Source of the DNA: an uncultured Veillonellaceae bacterium
GTDB lineage: Bacteria; Bacillota; Negativicutes; Selenomonadales; Selenomonadaceae
Direction: 5' to 3'
DNA: 64,000 bases
Assembly: GCA_900314825.1 (NCBI GenBank)
Contig: OMWS01000008.1
Location: 1 to 64,000, forward strand
The notes beneath the pieces were generated by a model. That model saw only the letters and a program-made list of their open reading frames with translations. It searched no databases and was not told where the DNA came from. Shown here piece after piece: positions 36,445-44,072 of this stretch; the first letter of the stretch is position 1; every line of letters begins with the position of its first letter. The position numbers and the translations under genes were made by a program.

Positions 36445-37832
36445 GGCTTTTGATTCCTTTCGAGGAGCGTGGAGATTTCGTTGAGGAGGCGCTTCACGGC
36501 AGCGTAGCCAAACGGCTGTCGTTCGTCGTTCCACGGGATGTTCGGCGTATCCGGATAGTAGACGGCGGCATCGGCACCAAGCGTGAGCGTTGGGGGATGC
36601 GAGGGATCGAAGGACGCGAGCGAGGGGGAGAGGTTGCCGTAGATGCGTGTGTCAGGCGATGTTTCGGCAAGGAGACGGAGGTAATAGCGATCGCTGGGGG
36701 CGAGCGTCGTGAAGATTTCGGTGACGCGGCAGCCGCAGGAGAGGAGGAGCAGGGCAAGCTCAAGCGGCTGGGCGTTGAGGCGGGAACCAAGCGCTATCGT
36801 TATTGCGTGGTCGCGGAGTTTTTGCGTGCTCGCTGGGCAGCGGGGGCATTCCCCCAGAAAAAGTAAATCCTTCGGATTTAAAAATTTCTGGGGAAACACC
36901 CCCGCCGCCCCGGAGTTTGTTAAGCGGCCGCGAAGCTGCTGTATCATATCCTTCGTGGCTTCGTAATGAGGGGCGTCAAGGATGTCTTTTTGCAAAGTCT
37001 TGGCAAGTGCTTGATACTGCTTGTGAATGCGTCCCGGCGTATAGAAACGGTCAAGCGTGATGTAGGGAATCTTCAGACGCGTGGCGAGGGCTTCGGCGGC
37101 GGGGAGGGCTTCGGGATTTAATACGAGGTTGAAGTTGGCTTCGGCCATGCGTTGGAAGTCTTCATAGGTCTTGTATGTGGAAATCTGGCGGATGGTGCGG
37201 ATGCCGATGGCGTGGAGAAGGTGGAAAAGTTCGCTGTGTTCGTCAATCGGAGAGAAAAAGCCGAGGAGGTTGACGGCGCGTGGGTCTTTTTTGCGCGGCT
37301 GGAGCAGGCTGTAGATGGTCTCGCGGACGTGCACCATGGGCGGATGGAGGCTTTCGCGCGTGAGGGCGTACATATAGCAAGGGCGGACGGGGACATCGAT
37401 GATGTCTTCGACTTTGCGGCAGATGCGTTCCATGTCGGTGCCGAGCAGCGCGTCGACACAGGTGGTGCAGAGCAGGAGGCACGAGGGGCGTTCCTTGCGG
37501 CTGGCGAGGAAGAGGCGCGCGGCTTCGGGGATTTTCGAGAGGTGGGAGCCGGTCACGATGTCGGTGCTCGTGAGCTCGAGATAGGCGAAGCGTTCGCCGT
37601 ATTGGCCAGGGCCAGAGAGCGCATTCGTATTGCGGCCGCAGGCGGCAGGGGAGATCAGGAGCATGAGCGAGCCAGGGATCGTGAGGCCGGCGCGCTTGAC
37701 GCCGAAGCCTTGCGCGCCTGGGGAGTTGAAGTCGATGGTCGCGGGGGAATTCCACACGAGGTGGCCGCTGATCGTGAGTTCCGGCGGAAAGGTTTCGAGC
37801 TTTGCTAGTTCGGCAACGGAATAAGAGGCCAT
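36441..37832 (-). CDS. NifD/K-like nitrogenase component 1 family protein (long subunit, first pair)
   Basis: A 463-residue component 1-like protein. Likely cluster ligands are Cys65 (ISPAACGRNT) and Cys125 (LLCTTCVDALLGTD, comparable to the third Cys of NifD before its GDD). No clear equivalents of the FeMo-cofactor Cys275/His442 were found by eye. Residues about 300-341 are element H. ATG 37832 lies five bases after the NifH-like stop. Alternatives within the superfamily include protochlorophyllide-, Ni-sirohydrochlorin- and methylthioalkane-reductase-like functions; none is specifically supported. Confidence 0.78.
   Translation of the reverse strand: MASYSVAELAKLETFPPELTISGHLVWNSPATIDFNSPGAQGFGVKRAGLTIPGSLMLLISPAACGRNTNALSGPGQYGERFAYLELTSTDIVTGSHLSKIPEAARLFLASRKERPSCLLLCTTCVDALLGTDMERICRKVEDIIDVPVRPCYMYALTRESLHPPMVHVRETIYSLLQPRKKDPRAVNLLGFFSPIDEHSELFHLLHAIGIRTIRQISTYKTYEDFQRMAEANFNLVLNPEALPAAEALATRLKIPYITLDRFYTPGRIHKQYQALAKTLQKDILDAPHYEATKDMIQQLRGRLTNSGAAGVFPQKFLNPKDLLFLGECPRCPASTQKLRDHAITIALGSRLNAQPLELALLLLSCGCRVTEIFTTLAPSDRYYLRLLAETSPDTRIYGNLSPSLASFDPSHPPTLTLGADAAVYYPDTPNIPWNDERQPFGYAAVKRLLNEISTLLERNQKP
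36810..36933 (-). repeat. Palindromic element H, inside a NifD/K-like gene
   Basis: 124 bp. Stem 1 GGGCAGCGGGGG (36835-36846) with CCCCCGCCGCCC (36899-36910), one A-C mismatch. Stem 2 CCCCAGAAA/TTTCTGGGG is perfect. Apex AAATCC-TTC-GGATTT. Encodes FPQKFLNPKDLLF. Confidence 0.9.
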
Positions 37833-37837
37833 ATGGT

Positions 37838-38587
37838 TTATTCTCCAAGGATGGTCTGGGCGAGCGCCATGAATTTTTTTGTGATGGCTGCCTCAGGGAA
37901 GGCTTCAATCGTCGTCTTGCCCAGTTCCTCCGCCTGGTTGATTTCGTCGGCACGCGGGAGGTCGGCGAGAATCGGGAGCTCTTTCGAGGCGGCGAAGGCC
38001 TGGACTTTTTCCGTTTCGGTCGGCACGTTGCGCCGGTTCAGCAGGATGCCGCGCGTCTTGGCGTAGCCGCGGTCCTTGAAATTTTCGACGGCCGTCGCGA
38101 TGTTGTTTGCGGCGTAGAGCGCCATTTTCTCGCCGCTCGTGACGATGAGGACGTCTTCGGCGTAGCCTTCGCGGATTGGCGCGGCAAAGCCGCCGCAGAC
38201 GACGTCGCCGAGCACGTCATAGAGGACGATGTCGGGCTGGAAGGTCTCGAAGAGCTGCAAGTCCTCGAGGATGCGGAACGTGGCGATGATGCCGCGGCCG
38301 GCGCAGCCGAGGCCGGGCGTGGGGCCGCCGGTCTCGATGCAGAGCACGCCGCCATAGCCTTCGCGGGAAATTTCAGACAAAGAGGTTGGCGGCTCGTCGT
38401 GTTCGCGCAGGTAGTCCATGACGGTGCGGAGCGGGGTGCCTCCGAGGAGGTTCGAGGTGGAGTCGGCTTTCGGGTCGCAGCCGATCTGGATGACACGCTT
38501 GCCTTGCGTCGCGAGCGCGGCGGCAAGGTGGCTTGTGATCGTGGACTTGCCGATGCCGCCTTTGCCGTAAATTGCTAGTTTTTGCAT
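37838..38587 (-). CDS. NifH/BchL-like ATP-dependent reductase
   Basis: A 249-residue P-loop iron-sulfur protein of the NifH/BchL/CfbC family. Walker A GKGGIGKS is at residues 8-15, CDPKADST at 37-44, and both cluster Cys are kept (C95 in GLGCAGRG, C131 in DVVCGGF). It would form a homodimer bridged by one [4Fe-4S] cluster and pass electrons to a component 1 partner with ATP hydrolysis. It is shorter than true NifH (about 290). First gene of the operon; ATG 38587 has AAAAAGGAG. It is the only reductase for two component 1 pairs. Confidence 0.92.
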   Translation of the reverse strand: MQKLAIYGKGGIGKSTITSHLAAALATQGKRVIQIGCDPKADSTSNLLGGTPLRTVMDYLREHDEPPTSLSEISREGYGGVLCIETGGPTPGLGCAGRGIIATFRILEDLQLFETFQPDIVLYDVLGDVVCGGFAAPIREGYAEDVLIVTSGEKMALYAANNIATAVENFKDRGYAKTRGILLNRRNVPTETEKVQAFAASKELPILADLPRADEINQAEELGKTTIEAFPEAAITKKFMALAQTILGE

Positions 38588-38605
38588 GGAAACTCCTTTT
38601 TCGTG

Positions 38606-38730
38606 GTCGCGGAGATTTTTTCTTGTTCGCAGTCGGGCGGGGGCTTCCGTCCGGAAACAACGCAGTGCAAGCTGCTAAAAGTTTCCGGGCGAAAGTCCCC
38701 GCCCTCCCGAAGTTTCAACGTGGCACGCGA
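38606..38730 (-). repeat. Palindromic element I, in the operon leader
   Basis: 125 bp. Stem GGGCGGGGGCTT/AAGTCCCCGCCC, a C-A mismatch, then an 11-bp stem around CGTCCGGAAAC. The apex is different from the other copies: GCAG-tgcaag-CTGC. It ends 18 bases before the NifH-like start codon. Confidence 0.87.
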
Positions 38731-38748
38731 AGATTTTTATCTGCCAAC

Positions 38749-38777
38749 ATTATACTGTTGCAACGAAAGAAATGCAA
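38749..38777 (-). promoter_or_regulatory. Promoter of the NifH-like/hyp operon
   Basis: Minus strand TTGCAT (38772-38777), 17 bases, TATAAT (38749-38754). Predicted start near 38742, giving a leader of about 155 bases that contains element I. No other clear promoter was seen within the operon. Confidence 0.75.
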
Positions 38778-38795
38778 ATAGAGCGTGTACCTCGT

Positions 38796-39179
38796 TCATC
38801 GTCCCATTTCTTTCCGCAGCCCGTCGTAAAATGCGATGAGGCCGGAGCGGAGCGCGTCGGTGTTTTCTTTGCCGATGGCGGCACCGCGCTTGAGCTCGGC
38901 CGTCGTTGTGAGGATGTTTTCGATCGTCGTGATGTAGTCGAACTCCGGCTCCATGATTTCAGCGGCGTCCATCGGCGGCAGCACGGTGATTTCTTTCTCG
39001 AGCTGTGCGTACAGCGTCTTGAGCTCTTTGAGATGTTTCTTCTGCGTGAGCGCTTGGTCGAGGCTGGTCTCATTAATTTTTGCGAGCGAGGTGTTGATGC
39101 GATTGCGCAGGGTGTGAAGCTCGTCGATGTGGCGCTTGAGGCGCGCGAGGGCTTGCATGGTTTCGATTTTGTTTTCCAA
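38796..39179 (-). CDS. Hypothetical coiled-coil protein
   Basis: A 127-residue soluble, strongly helical protein with heptad-like charge patterns (residues 5-65), unrecognised. TTG 39179 with GAGGTGA upstream is chosen; ATG 39158 is the alternative. It follows dapL across a terminator and ends just before the promoter of the next operon. Confidence 0.65.
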   Translation of the reverse strand: MENKIETMQALARLKRHIDELHTLRNRINTSLAKINETSLDQALTQKKHLKELKTLYAQLEKEITVLPPMDAAEIMEPEFDYITTIENILTTTAELKRGAAIGKENTDALRSGLIAFYDGLRKEMGR

Positions 39180-39194
39180 GTGGGATCACCTCAT

Positions 39195-39224
39195 GAAAAA
39201 CGGGGCTGTCATCGTGGCAGCCCC
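39195..39224 (-). terminator. dapL terminator
   Basis: On the minus strand GGGGCTG...CAGCCCC followed by G and five T, between dapL and the small coiled-coil gene. Confidence 0.75.
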
Positions 39225-39248
39225 ATACATTTTATGCTTGCGGAGGAA

Positions 39249-40484
39249 TCAGAATTTCAGCTGGTTCTTGATGCGGTCGACAGCGCGGAGCGTATTCTCG
39301 CGGTCGCCGAACGACGTGAGGCGGAAGTAGCCTTCGCCGCACGGGCCGAAGCCGACGCCCGGCGTTCCAACGATGTTGACTTTCGTCAGCAGGAGGTCGA
39401 AGAAATCCCATGACGGCATATTGTTCGGCGTCTTCAGCCAGATGTACGGCGCGTTGACGCCGCCGTAGGCCGTGATGCCGGCAGCCTGGAGGCCTTCGCG
39501 GATGATGCGTGCGTTCTCCATATAATAGGAGACGAGCGCTTTGACCTGTTTCTGGCCTTCGTCCGTGTAGATGGCGGCGGCGCCGCGCTGCACGATGTAG
39601 GCCGTGCCGTTGAATTTCGTCGTGTGACGGCGGTTCCAGAGGTCGCGGAATTTCACGCGGCTGCCGTCGGCGGCTTTGCCCGTGACGGTCTTCGGGATGA
39701 CGGTGTAGCCGCAGCGCGTGCCCGTGAAGCCAGCCGTCTTCGAGAATGAACGGAATTCGATGGCGACGTCTTTCGCGCCCTCGATTTCATAGATGGAGCG
39801 CGGCACATCGGGCTCGCTGATGTAGGCGGCATAAGCGGCGTCGAAGAGGATGACGGCATCTTCTTTTTTCGCGTAGTCCACCCACGCGGTCAGCGCTTCC
39901 TTCGAGAGCGTCGTGCCCGTCGGATTGTTCGGGCAGCAGAGATAGATGATGTCGACGTGGCCTTCGGGGAGCGCCGGGGAGAAGTTGTTCTCGGCCGTGC
40001 TTGGCAGATACGTCACGCCTTTGTAGTAGCCATTGTCCTGCTTTTCGCCCGTGCGGCCGGCCATGACGTTCGTGTCGAGGTAGACGGGATAGACAGGATC
40101 CGTGATGGCGATCGTGTTGTCCGTGCCGAAGATTTCCTGAATGTTGCCCGTGTCGCTCTTCGAGCCGTCACTGACAAAAATTTCGTCGCTCGCGATGTCG
40201 ATGCCGCGATCAAGATAGTTGTGCTTGCGGATGGCTTCGATGAGGAAGTCGTAGCCTTGCTCCGGGCCGTAGCCGCGGAACGTCTCGGCTTTTGCCATTT
40301 CATCGACGGCTTTGTGCATGGCTTCGATGCAGACGGCCGGCAGCGGCTGCGTGACATCGCCGATGCCGAGGCGGATGATGTCGGCTTCCGGATGCGCTTC
40401 TTTGTAAGCAGCAACGCGACGCGCGATCTCGACGAAGAGGTAGCTGCCGGCGAGCTTCTGATAATTCTGGTTGATGGTTGCCAT
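39249..40484 (-). CDS. dapL: LL-diaminopimelate aminotransferase
   Basis: Converts tetrahydrodipicolinate directly to LL-diaminopimelate with glutamate, for lysine and peptidoglycan. A 411-residue fold type I PLP enzyme: [35 protein letters not shown] is the family start, CCPNNPTGT is present, and the PLP Lys lies in [14 protein letters not shown]. The presence of this route fits Negativicutes. ATG 40484 follows AAGGAGG. Confidence 0.96.
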   Translation of the reverse strand: MATINQNYQKLAGSYLFVEIARRVAAYKEAHPEADIIRLGIGDVTQPLPAVCIEAMHKAVDEMAKAETFRGYGPEQGYDFLIEAIRKHNYLDRGIDIASDEIFVSDGSKSDTGNIQEIFGTDNTIAITDPVYPVYLDTNVMAGRTGEKQDNGYYKGVTYLPSTAENNFSPALPEGHVDIIYLCCPNNPTGTTLSKEALTAWVDYAKKEDAVILFDAAYAAYISEPDVPRSIYEIEGAKDVAIEFRSFSKTAGFTGTRCGYTVIPKTVTGKAADGSRVKFRDLWNRRHTTKFNGTAYIVQRGAAAIYTDEGQKQVKALVSYYMENARIIREGLQAAGITAYGGVNAPYIWLKTPNNMPSWDFFDLLLTKVNIVGTPGVGFGPCGEGYFRLTSFGDRENTLRAVDRIKNQLKF

Positions 40485-40518
40485 GAAGGTCCTCCTTTAG
40501 TCTAAAACAATCACAGGT

Positions 40519-40527
40519 ATTATAGCA
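40519..40527 (-). promoter_or_regulatory. dapL extended -10 promoter
   Basis: Minus strand TGCTATAAT, an extended -10, without a convincing -35; divergent from the nudC promoter. Confidence 0.5.
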
Positions 40528-40552
40528 TGAATTTGAAGAAATGGGCAGGGGA

Positions 40553-40582
40553 TTGAAAAGGATTGTCGGATGATGATATAAT
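40553..40582 (+). promoter_or_regulatory. nudC promoter
   Basis: TTGAAA (40553-40558), 18 bases, TATAAT (40577-40582), 35 bases before the start codon. Confidence 0.65.
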
Positions 40583-40616
40583 GATAGGCGAATTTTGAAA
40601 CGCGGGAGGAATCCCT

Positions 40617-41453
40617 ATGATCCAAGATATTGCGCCGCATCGTCTCTGGAATCCCTACGATCCGGCGAAACGCTGCCGCCCGCAGGATTTTATCGTTGCG
40701 GCCGACGGCAGCTCGCTGCTGGTGGCTGACGGCGAGCCGCTGCGGTTTCCGCGCCGCGAGGAACTGGCGCTCGATGAGGAAGCAGCGCTCACGTATCTGT
40801 TTTCCATCGATGACGAGGCGTTTTTCCTCTTGCGCGAGCCGTTCCCCGCGCCCCGATCGTTTTCCTATCAGAGCCTTCGTTCCCTGCGATATGCAGGAAA
40901 TGGGACGCGGGAGATGTTTTTCGCGGCGTATACGGCGATGCATCTTGCCATCTGGTATCGGAACAACCATTTCTGCGGCACGTGCGGCCATGCGACGGTC
41001 GATTCGGCGGAGGAGCGTGCGCTCGTCTGCCCGTCCTGCGGCCGTATCATCTATCCGCAGCTCATCCCGGCAATCATCGCAGGCGTCATCGACGGCGACC
41101 GCATCCTGCTCACGAAGTACGCAAACCGTTCCATGCCGTTTTACGCGCTGATCGCGGGCTTCACGGAGATCGGCGAGACGTTCGAGCAATGCGTCGAGCG
41201 CGAAGTCTATGAGGAAGTCGGCTTGCATGTGAAAAACATCCGCTACTACAAGTCGCAGCCGTGGGGCAATGTGCAGGACATCCTCGCGGGCTTCTATTGC
41301 GATGTGGACGGCGATCGGGCGATCCGCCGGCAGGAGGACGAGCTCAAGGAAGCCATCTGGGTACCGCGCAGCGAAGTCGTCGGGCAGACGGATGATTTCA
41401 GCTTGACGCATGAGATGATGATGACATTCCGCGCTGGCAAAGAGCCACGCTGA
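40617..41453 (+). CDS. nudC: NAD(H) pyrophosphatase NudC
   Basis: Hydrolyses NADH and can remove NAD caps from RNA. A 278-residue NudC with the zinc ribbon CGTCG...CPSCG (about residues 122-145), the Nudix box GFTEIGETFEQCVEREVYEEVG near 180-201, and the NudC-specific SQPW motif near 214. ATG 40617 follows GGGAGGA. Confidence 0.95.
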   Translation: MIQDIAPHRLWNPYDPAKRCRPQDFIVAADGSSLLVADGEPLRFPRREELALDEEAALTYLFSIDDEAFFLLREPFPAPRSFSYQSLRSLRYAGNGTREMFFAAYTAMHLAIWYRNNHFCGTCGHATVDSAEERALVCPSCGRIIYPQLIPAIIAGVIDGDRILLTKYANRSMPFYALIAGFTEIGETFEQCVEREVYEEVGLHVKNIRYYKSQPWGNVQDILAGFYCDVDGDRAIRRQEDELKEAIWVPRSEVVGQTDDFSLTHEMMMTFRAGKEPR

Positions 41454-41479
41454 TATTTTTTGAAAAGAGGCCATTTTTT

Positions 41480-42742
41480 ATGGAATCCAGCCAAAAACTT
41501 TCCCTTGACACGCTCGTGGCGCGCTTCAAGGATTACATTTCGTATGACACGCAGTCCGATGAGGACAATGACAAGGAATGCCCGTCGACGCCGGGGCAGA
41601 TGGTGCTGGCGAAGCATCTCGCTGAGGAATTCAAAGCCATCGGCCTCACCGAGGTCGAGCTTGACGCGCATGGCTACATCATGGCGACGCTGCCTGCGAC
41701 GGATGGCGGTACGGGCAAGACGGTCGGCTTTATCGCGCATCTCGACACGAGCCCTGATGCGGCGGGCGGCCCCATCCATCCGCAGATTGTGAAAAACTAT
41801 GATGGTGGCGACATCGTGCTGAACGAAAACGGGCCGGTCGTGCTCTCGCCGAAAGAGTTCCCGGAGCTCCTCGATTACAAAGGCCAGGACATCATGACGA
41901 CGGACGGCACGACGCTCCTCGGCGCGGATGACAAGGCCGGCCTCACTGCCATCGTCTCGGCGGCGGAGTATCTCGCGGGACACCCGGAGATCCCGCATGG
42001 CAAAATCCGTATCGGCGTGACGCCGGACGAGGAGACGGGACGCAGCGCGGCGTTGTTCGATGTCGAAAAATTCGGGGCGGCGTTCGCCTATACGGTCGAT
42101 GGCGGCGCGATTGGCGGCCTCGAGTACGAGACGTTCAATGCGGCAAATCCCGTCATCACGTTCCATGGACGCAGCGTCCATACGGGCGATGCGAAAGGCA
42201 AAATGCTGAATGCCTTGACGCTCGCCGCCGAGTGGCAGCAGCTCCTGCCGGCAGGCGAAAAGCCGGAGTACACGGAAGGCTACGAAGGATTCTTCCACGT
42301 CTACAAGCTCGCGGGCGGCGTTGAGACATGCACAATGCATATGCTCGTGCGCGACCATGACCGCACGAAATTCGAGGCGCGCAAAGCGTTCCTCGACAAG
42401 CTCGCGGCGTTCTTCAATGAGCGCTATGGCGCGGGCACAGTCGAGATCACGCCGCATGACGTGTACTACAATATGCGTGAGAAGATCGAGGACGGCAATC
42501 TCTACGTCGTCGAGCTCGCAAAGCAGGCCATGCGTGAAGCGGGCGTTGAGCCCGTCATCTCGCCGGTGCGCGGCGGCACGGACGGCTCTCAGCTCTCGTT
42601 CCGCGGCCTGCCGTGCCCGAATATTTTCACGGGCGGGCTGAACTATCATGGCCGCTATGAGTATCTGCCGCTGCCGTCGCTCTTGGCGGCGGGCGAGACC
42701 GTGCTGCATCTCATGGTGGAGGCTGGCAAAGGGGCGAAGTAA
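41480..42742 (+). CDS. pepT: Peptidase T
   Basis: Cytoplasmic M20 tripeptidase, 420 residues. Metal-site motifs: GFIAHLDTSPDA (His and Asp), GADDKAGLTAI, and PDEETGRSA with the catalytic Glu. The C-terminal VRGGTDGSQLSFRG block is typical. It is close to nudC and the amidohydrolase and probably co-transcribed. Confidence 0.95.
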   Translation: MESSQKLSLDTLVARFKDYISYDTQSDEDNDKECPSTPGQMVLAKHLAEEFKAIGLTEVELDAHGYIMATLPATDGGTGKTVGFIAHLDTSPDAAGGPIHPQIVKNYDGGDIVLNENGPVVLSPKEFPELLDYKGQDIMTTDGTTLLGADDKAGLTAIVSAAEYLAGHPEIPHGKIRIGVTPDEETGRSAALFDVEKFGAAFAYTVDGGAIGGLEYETFNAANPVITFHGRSVHTGDAKGKMLNALTLAAEWQQLLPAGEKPEYTEGYEGFFHVYKLAGGVETCTMHMLVRDHDRTKFEARKAFLDKLAAFFNERYGAGTVEITPHDVYYNMREKIEDGNLYVVELAKQAMREAGVEPVISPVRGGTDGSQLSFRGLPCPNIFTGGLNYHGRYEYLPLPSLLAAGETVLHLMVEAGKGAK

Positions 42743-43579
42743 TTGCGCATCATCGACGCTCATCTTCATTTCGGCAAAGAACCGTATTTCGACGAAATCG
42801 CGCGTGCGGCGCAGCATGAGAATACAGAAGCGCATTTGCGTGCAGAGTACGCGAAACTCGGCATCGTCCATGGCATCGTCATGGGGAACCGCCCCGTCGC
42901 GGAGACGGAAGTGGCGTACCCCTCGATGCTCTCGTATTGCATCGGCATCGAGCGCTATTCGTTGCCCGGTTCGGGCGATTGGCTTAATCCTGCCGTCCGT
43001 GCCGAAGCGCTGCCGTTTGTCGAGCAGCATCTCCAGCGGCCGGCGTGCGTCGGCATCAAGCTCTACCCGGGCTATCACCATTATTGGATTTATGACGACG
43101 CGTTTGCGCCTCTCTACGCGCTTGCCATGAAGTACAACAAGCCGGTCGCCGTGCATACGGGCCTCACGGCCTCGCCGGATGGTCTCTTGAAATACAGCCA
43201 TCCCTCCGTGATGGACGAGGCGGCAACGAAATTCCGTGACGTGCAGTTCGTCATGTGTCATTTTGGCGAACCGTGGTATACGGATGCGGCGGCCGTGCTT
43301 GAGAAAAATCCGAATGTCGCTGCGGATCTGTCTGGCATCCTCGAAGGGAAAATCACGGATTTCCCGGCGTTTTACCGGAAGCAGCAATCGTATATCACGC
43401 AGCTCAAAGGCTGGATTTCCTATCTTGGCTGTTATGATCGCTTCCTATTCGGCACGGACTGGCCGCTGGCGAATCTTGAAGATTACATCACGTTCACGAA
43501 GGACATCATTCCCGAGAAGCATTGGCCGGCGGTGTTCGCAGAAAACGCCGAGCGCATCTATCATTTGAATGGCAACTGA
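42743..43579 (+). CDS. TIM-barrel amidohydrolase
   Basis: A 278-residue amidohydrolase of the Amidohydro_2 type. It opens RIIDAHLHFG with the HxH metal ligands at residues 7 and 9; further likely ligands are in VAVHTG and VMCHFG, and the closing motif is FGTDWPL. TTG 42743 starts directly after the pepT stop. The substrate is unknown. Confidence 0.82.
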   Translation: MRIIDAHLHFGKEPYFDEIARAAQHENTEAHLRAEYAKLGIVHGIVMGNRPVAETEVAYPSMLSYCIGIERYSLPGSGDWLNPAVRAEALPFVEQHLQRPACVGIKLYPGYHHYWIYDDAFAPLYALAMKYNKPVAVHTGLTASPDGLLKYSHPSVMDEAATKFRDVQFVMCHFGEPWYTDAAAVLEKNPNVAADLSGILEGKITDFPAFYRKQQSYITQLKGWISYLGCYDRFLFGTDWPLANLEDYITFTKDIIPEKHWPAVFAENAERIYHLNGN

Positions 43580-43604
43580 TTTTTTAGGAGGATTTCTTTT
43601 CCCT

Positions 43605-44072
43605 ATGGCATTACTCGATATCAAAAAGGCCGGCGATCCCGTGCTCAAGGAGCATTGCGCGCCCGTGGAGCGAGTGGACAAACGTCTCCGGAAGCTCCTC
43701 GATGATATGGCGGAGACGATGTATGAGGCGGACGGTGTCGGCCTCGCAGCACCGCAGGTCGGCGAGCCCATCCGCATGATCGTCATCGACGTGCAGGACG
43801 ACCACGGCCTCATCGAGCTCATCAATCCGGAGATCACCTATCGCGAGGGCGAAGCTGTCGACACGGAAGGTTGCCTCTCCGTGCCGAATATCTACGGCGA
43901 AGTCCAGCGTGCGGCGAAAGTCAAAGTGGAGTTCTTGAACCGTCGTGGCAAGAAGCAGCATTTGACGGCGACGGGACTCCTCGCACGTTGCATCCAGCAT
44001 GAGTGCGACCATCTCGAAGGGCAGCTGTTCATCGACATCGCGAAAAGCGTCCACAAGGGGGCGGAGAAATGA
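43605..44072 (+). CDS. def: Peptide deformylase
   Basis: Removes formyl from the first Met of new proteins. A 155-residue enzyme with all three motifs: GVGLAAPQVG, EGCLSVP and QHECDHLEG. ATG 43605 gives the family start MALLDIKKAGDPVL; AGGAGG lies rather far upstream (about 14 bases). It overlaps fmt by four bases (ATGA). Confidence 0.96.
   Translation: MALLDIKKAGDPVLKEHCAPVERVDKRLRKLLDDMAETMYEADGVGLAAPQVGEPIRMIVIDVQDDHGLIELINPEITYREGEAVDTEGCLSVPNIYGEVQRAAKVKVEFLNRRGKKQHLTATGLLARCIQHECDHLEGQLFIDIAKSVHKGAEK

Noticed and set aside
27043..38587. True nitrogen-fixation cluster
   Set aside because: Sizes, Cys pattern and absence of nifB/E/N and of FeMo-cofactor ligands do not fit NifHDK; called nitrogenase-like only.
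27354..38730. CRISPR array
   Set aside because: The repeats are 124-180 bp, spaced irregularly by about 0.6-2.4 kb, lie inside genes, and their arms differ; no short identical repeats or cas genes are present.
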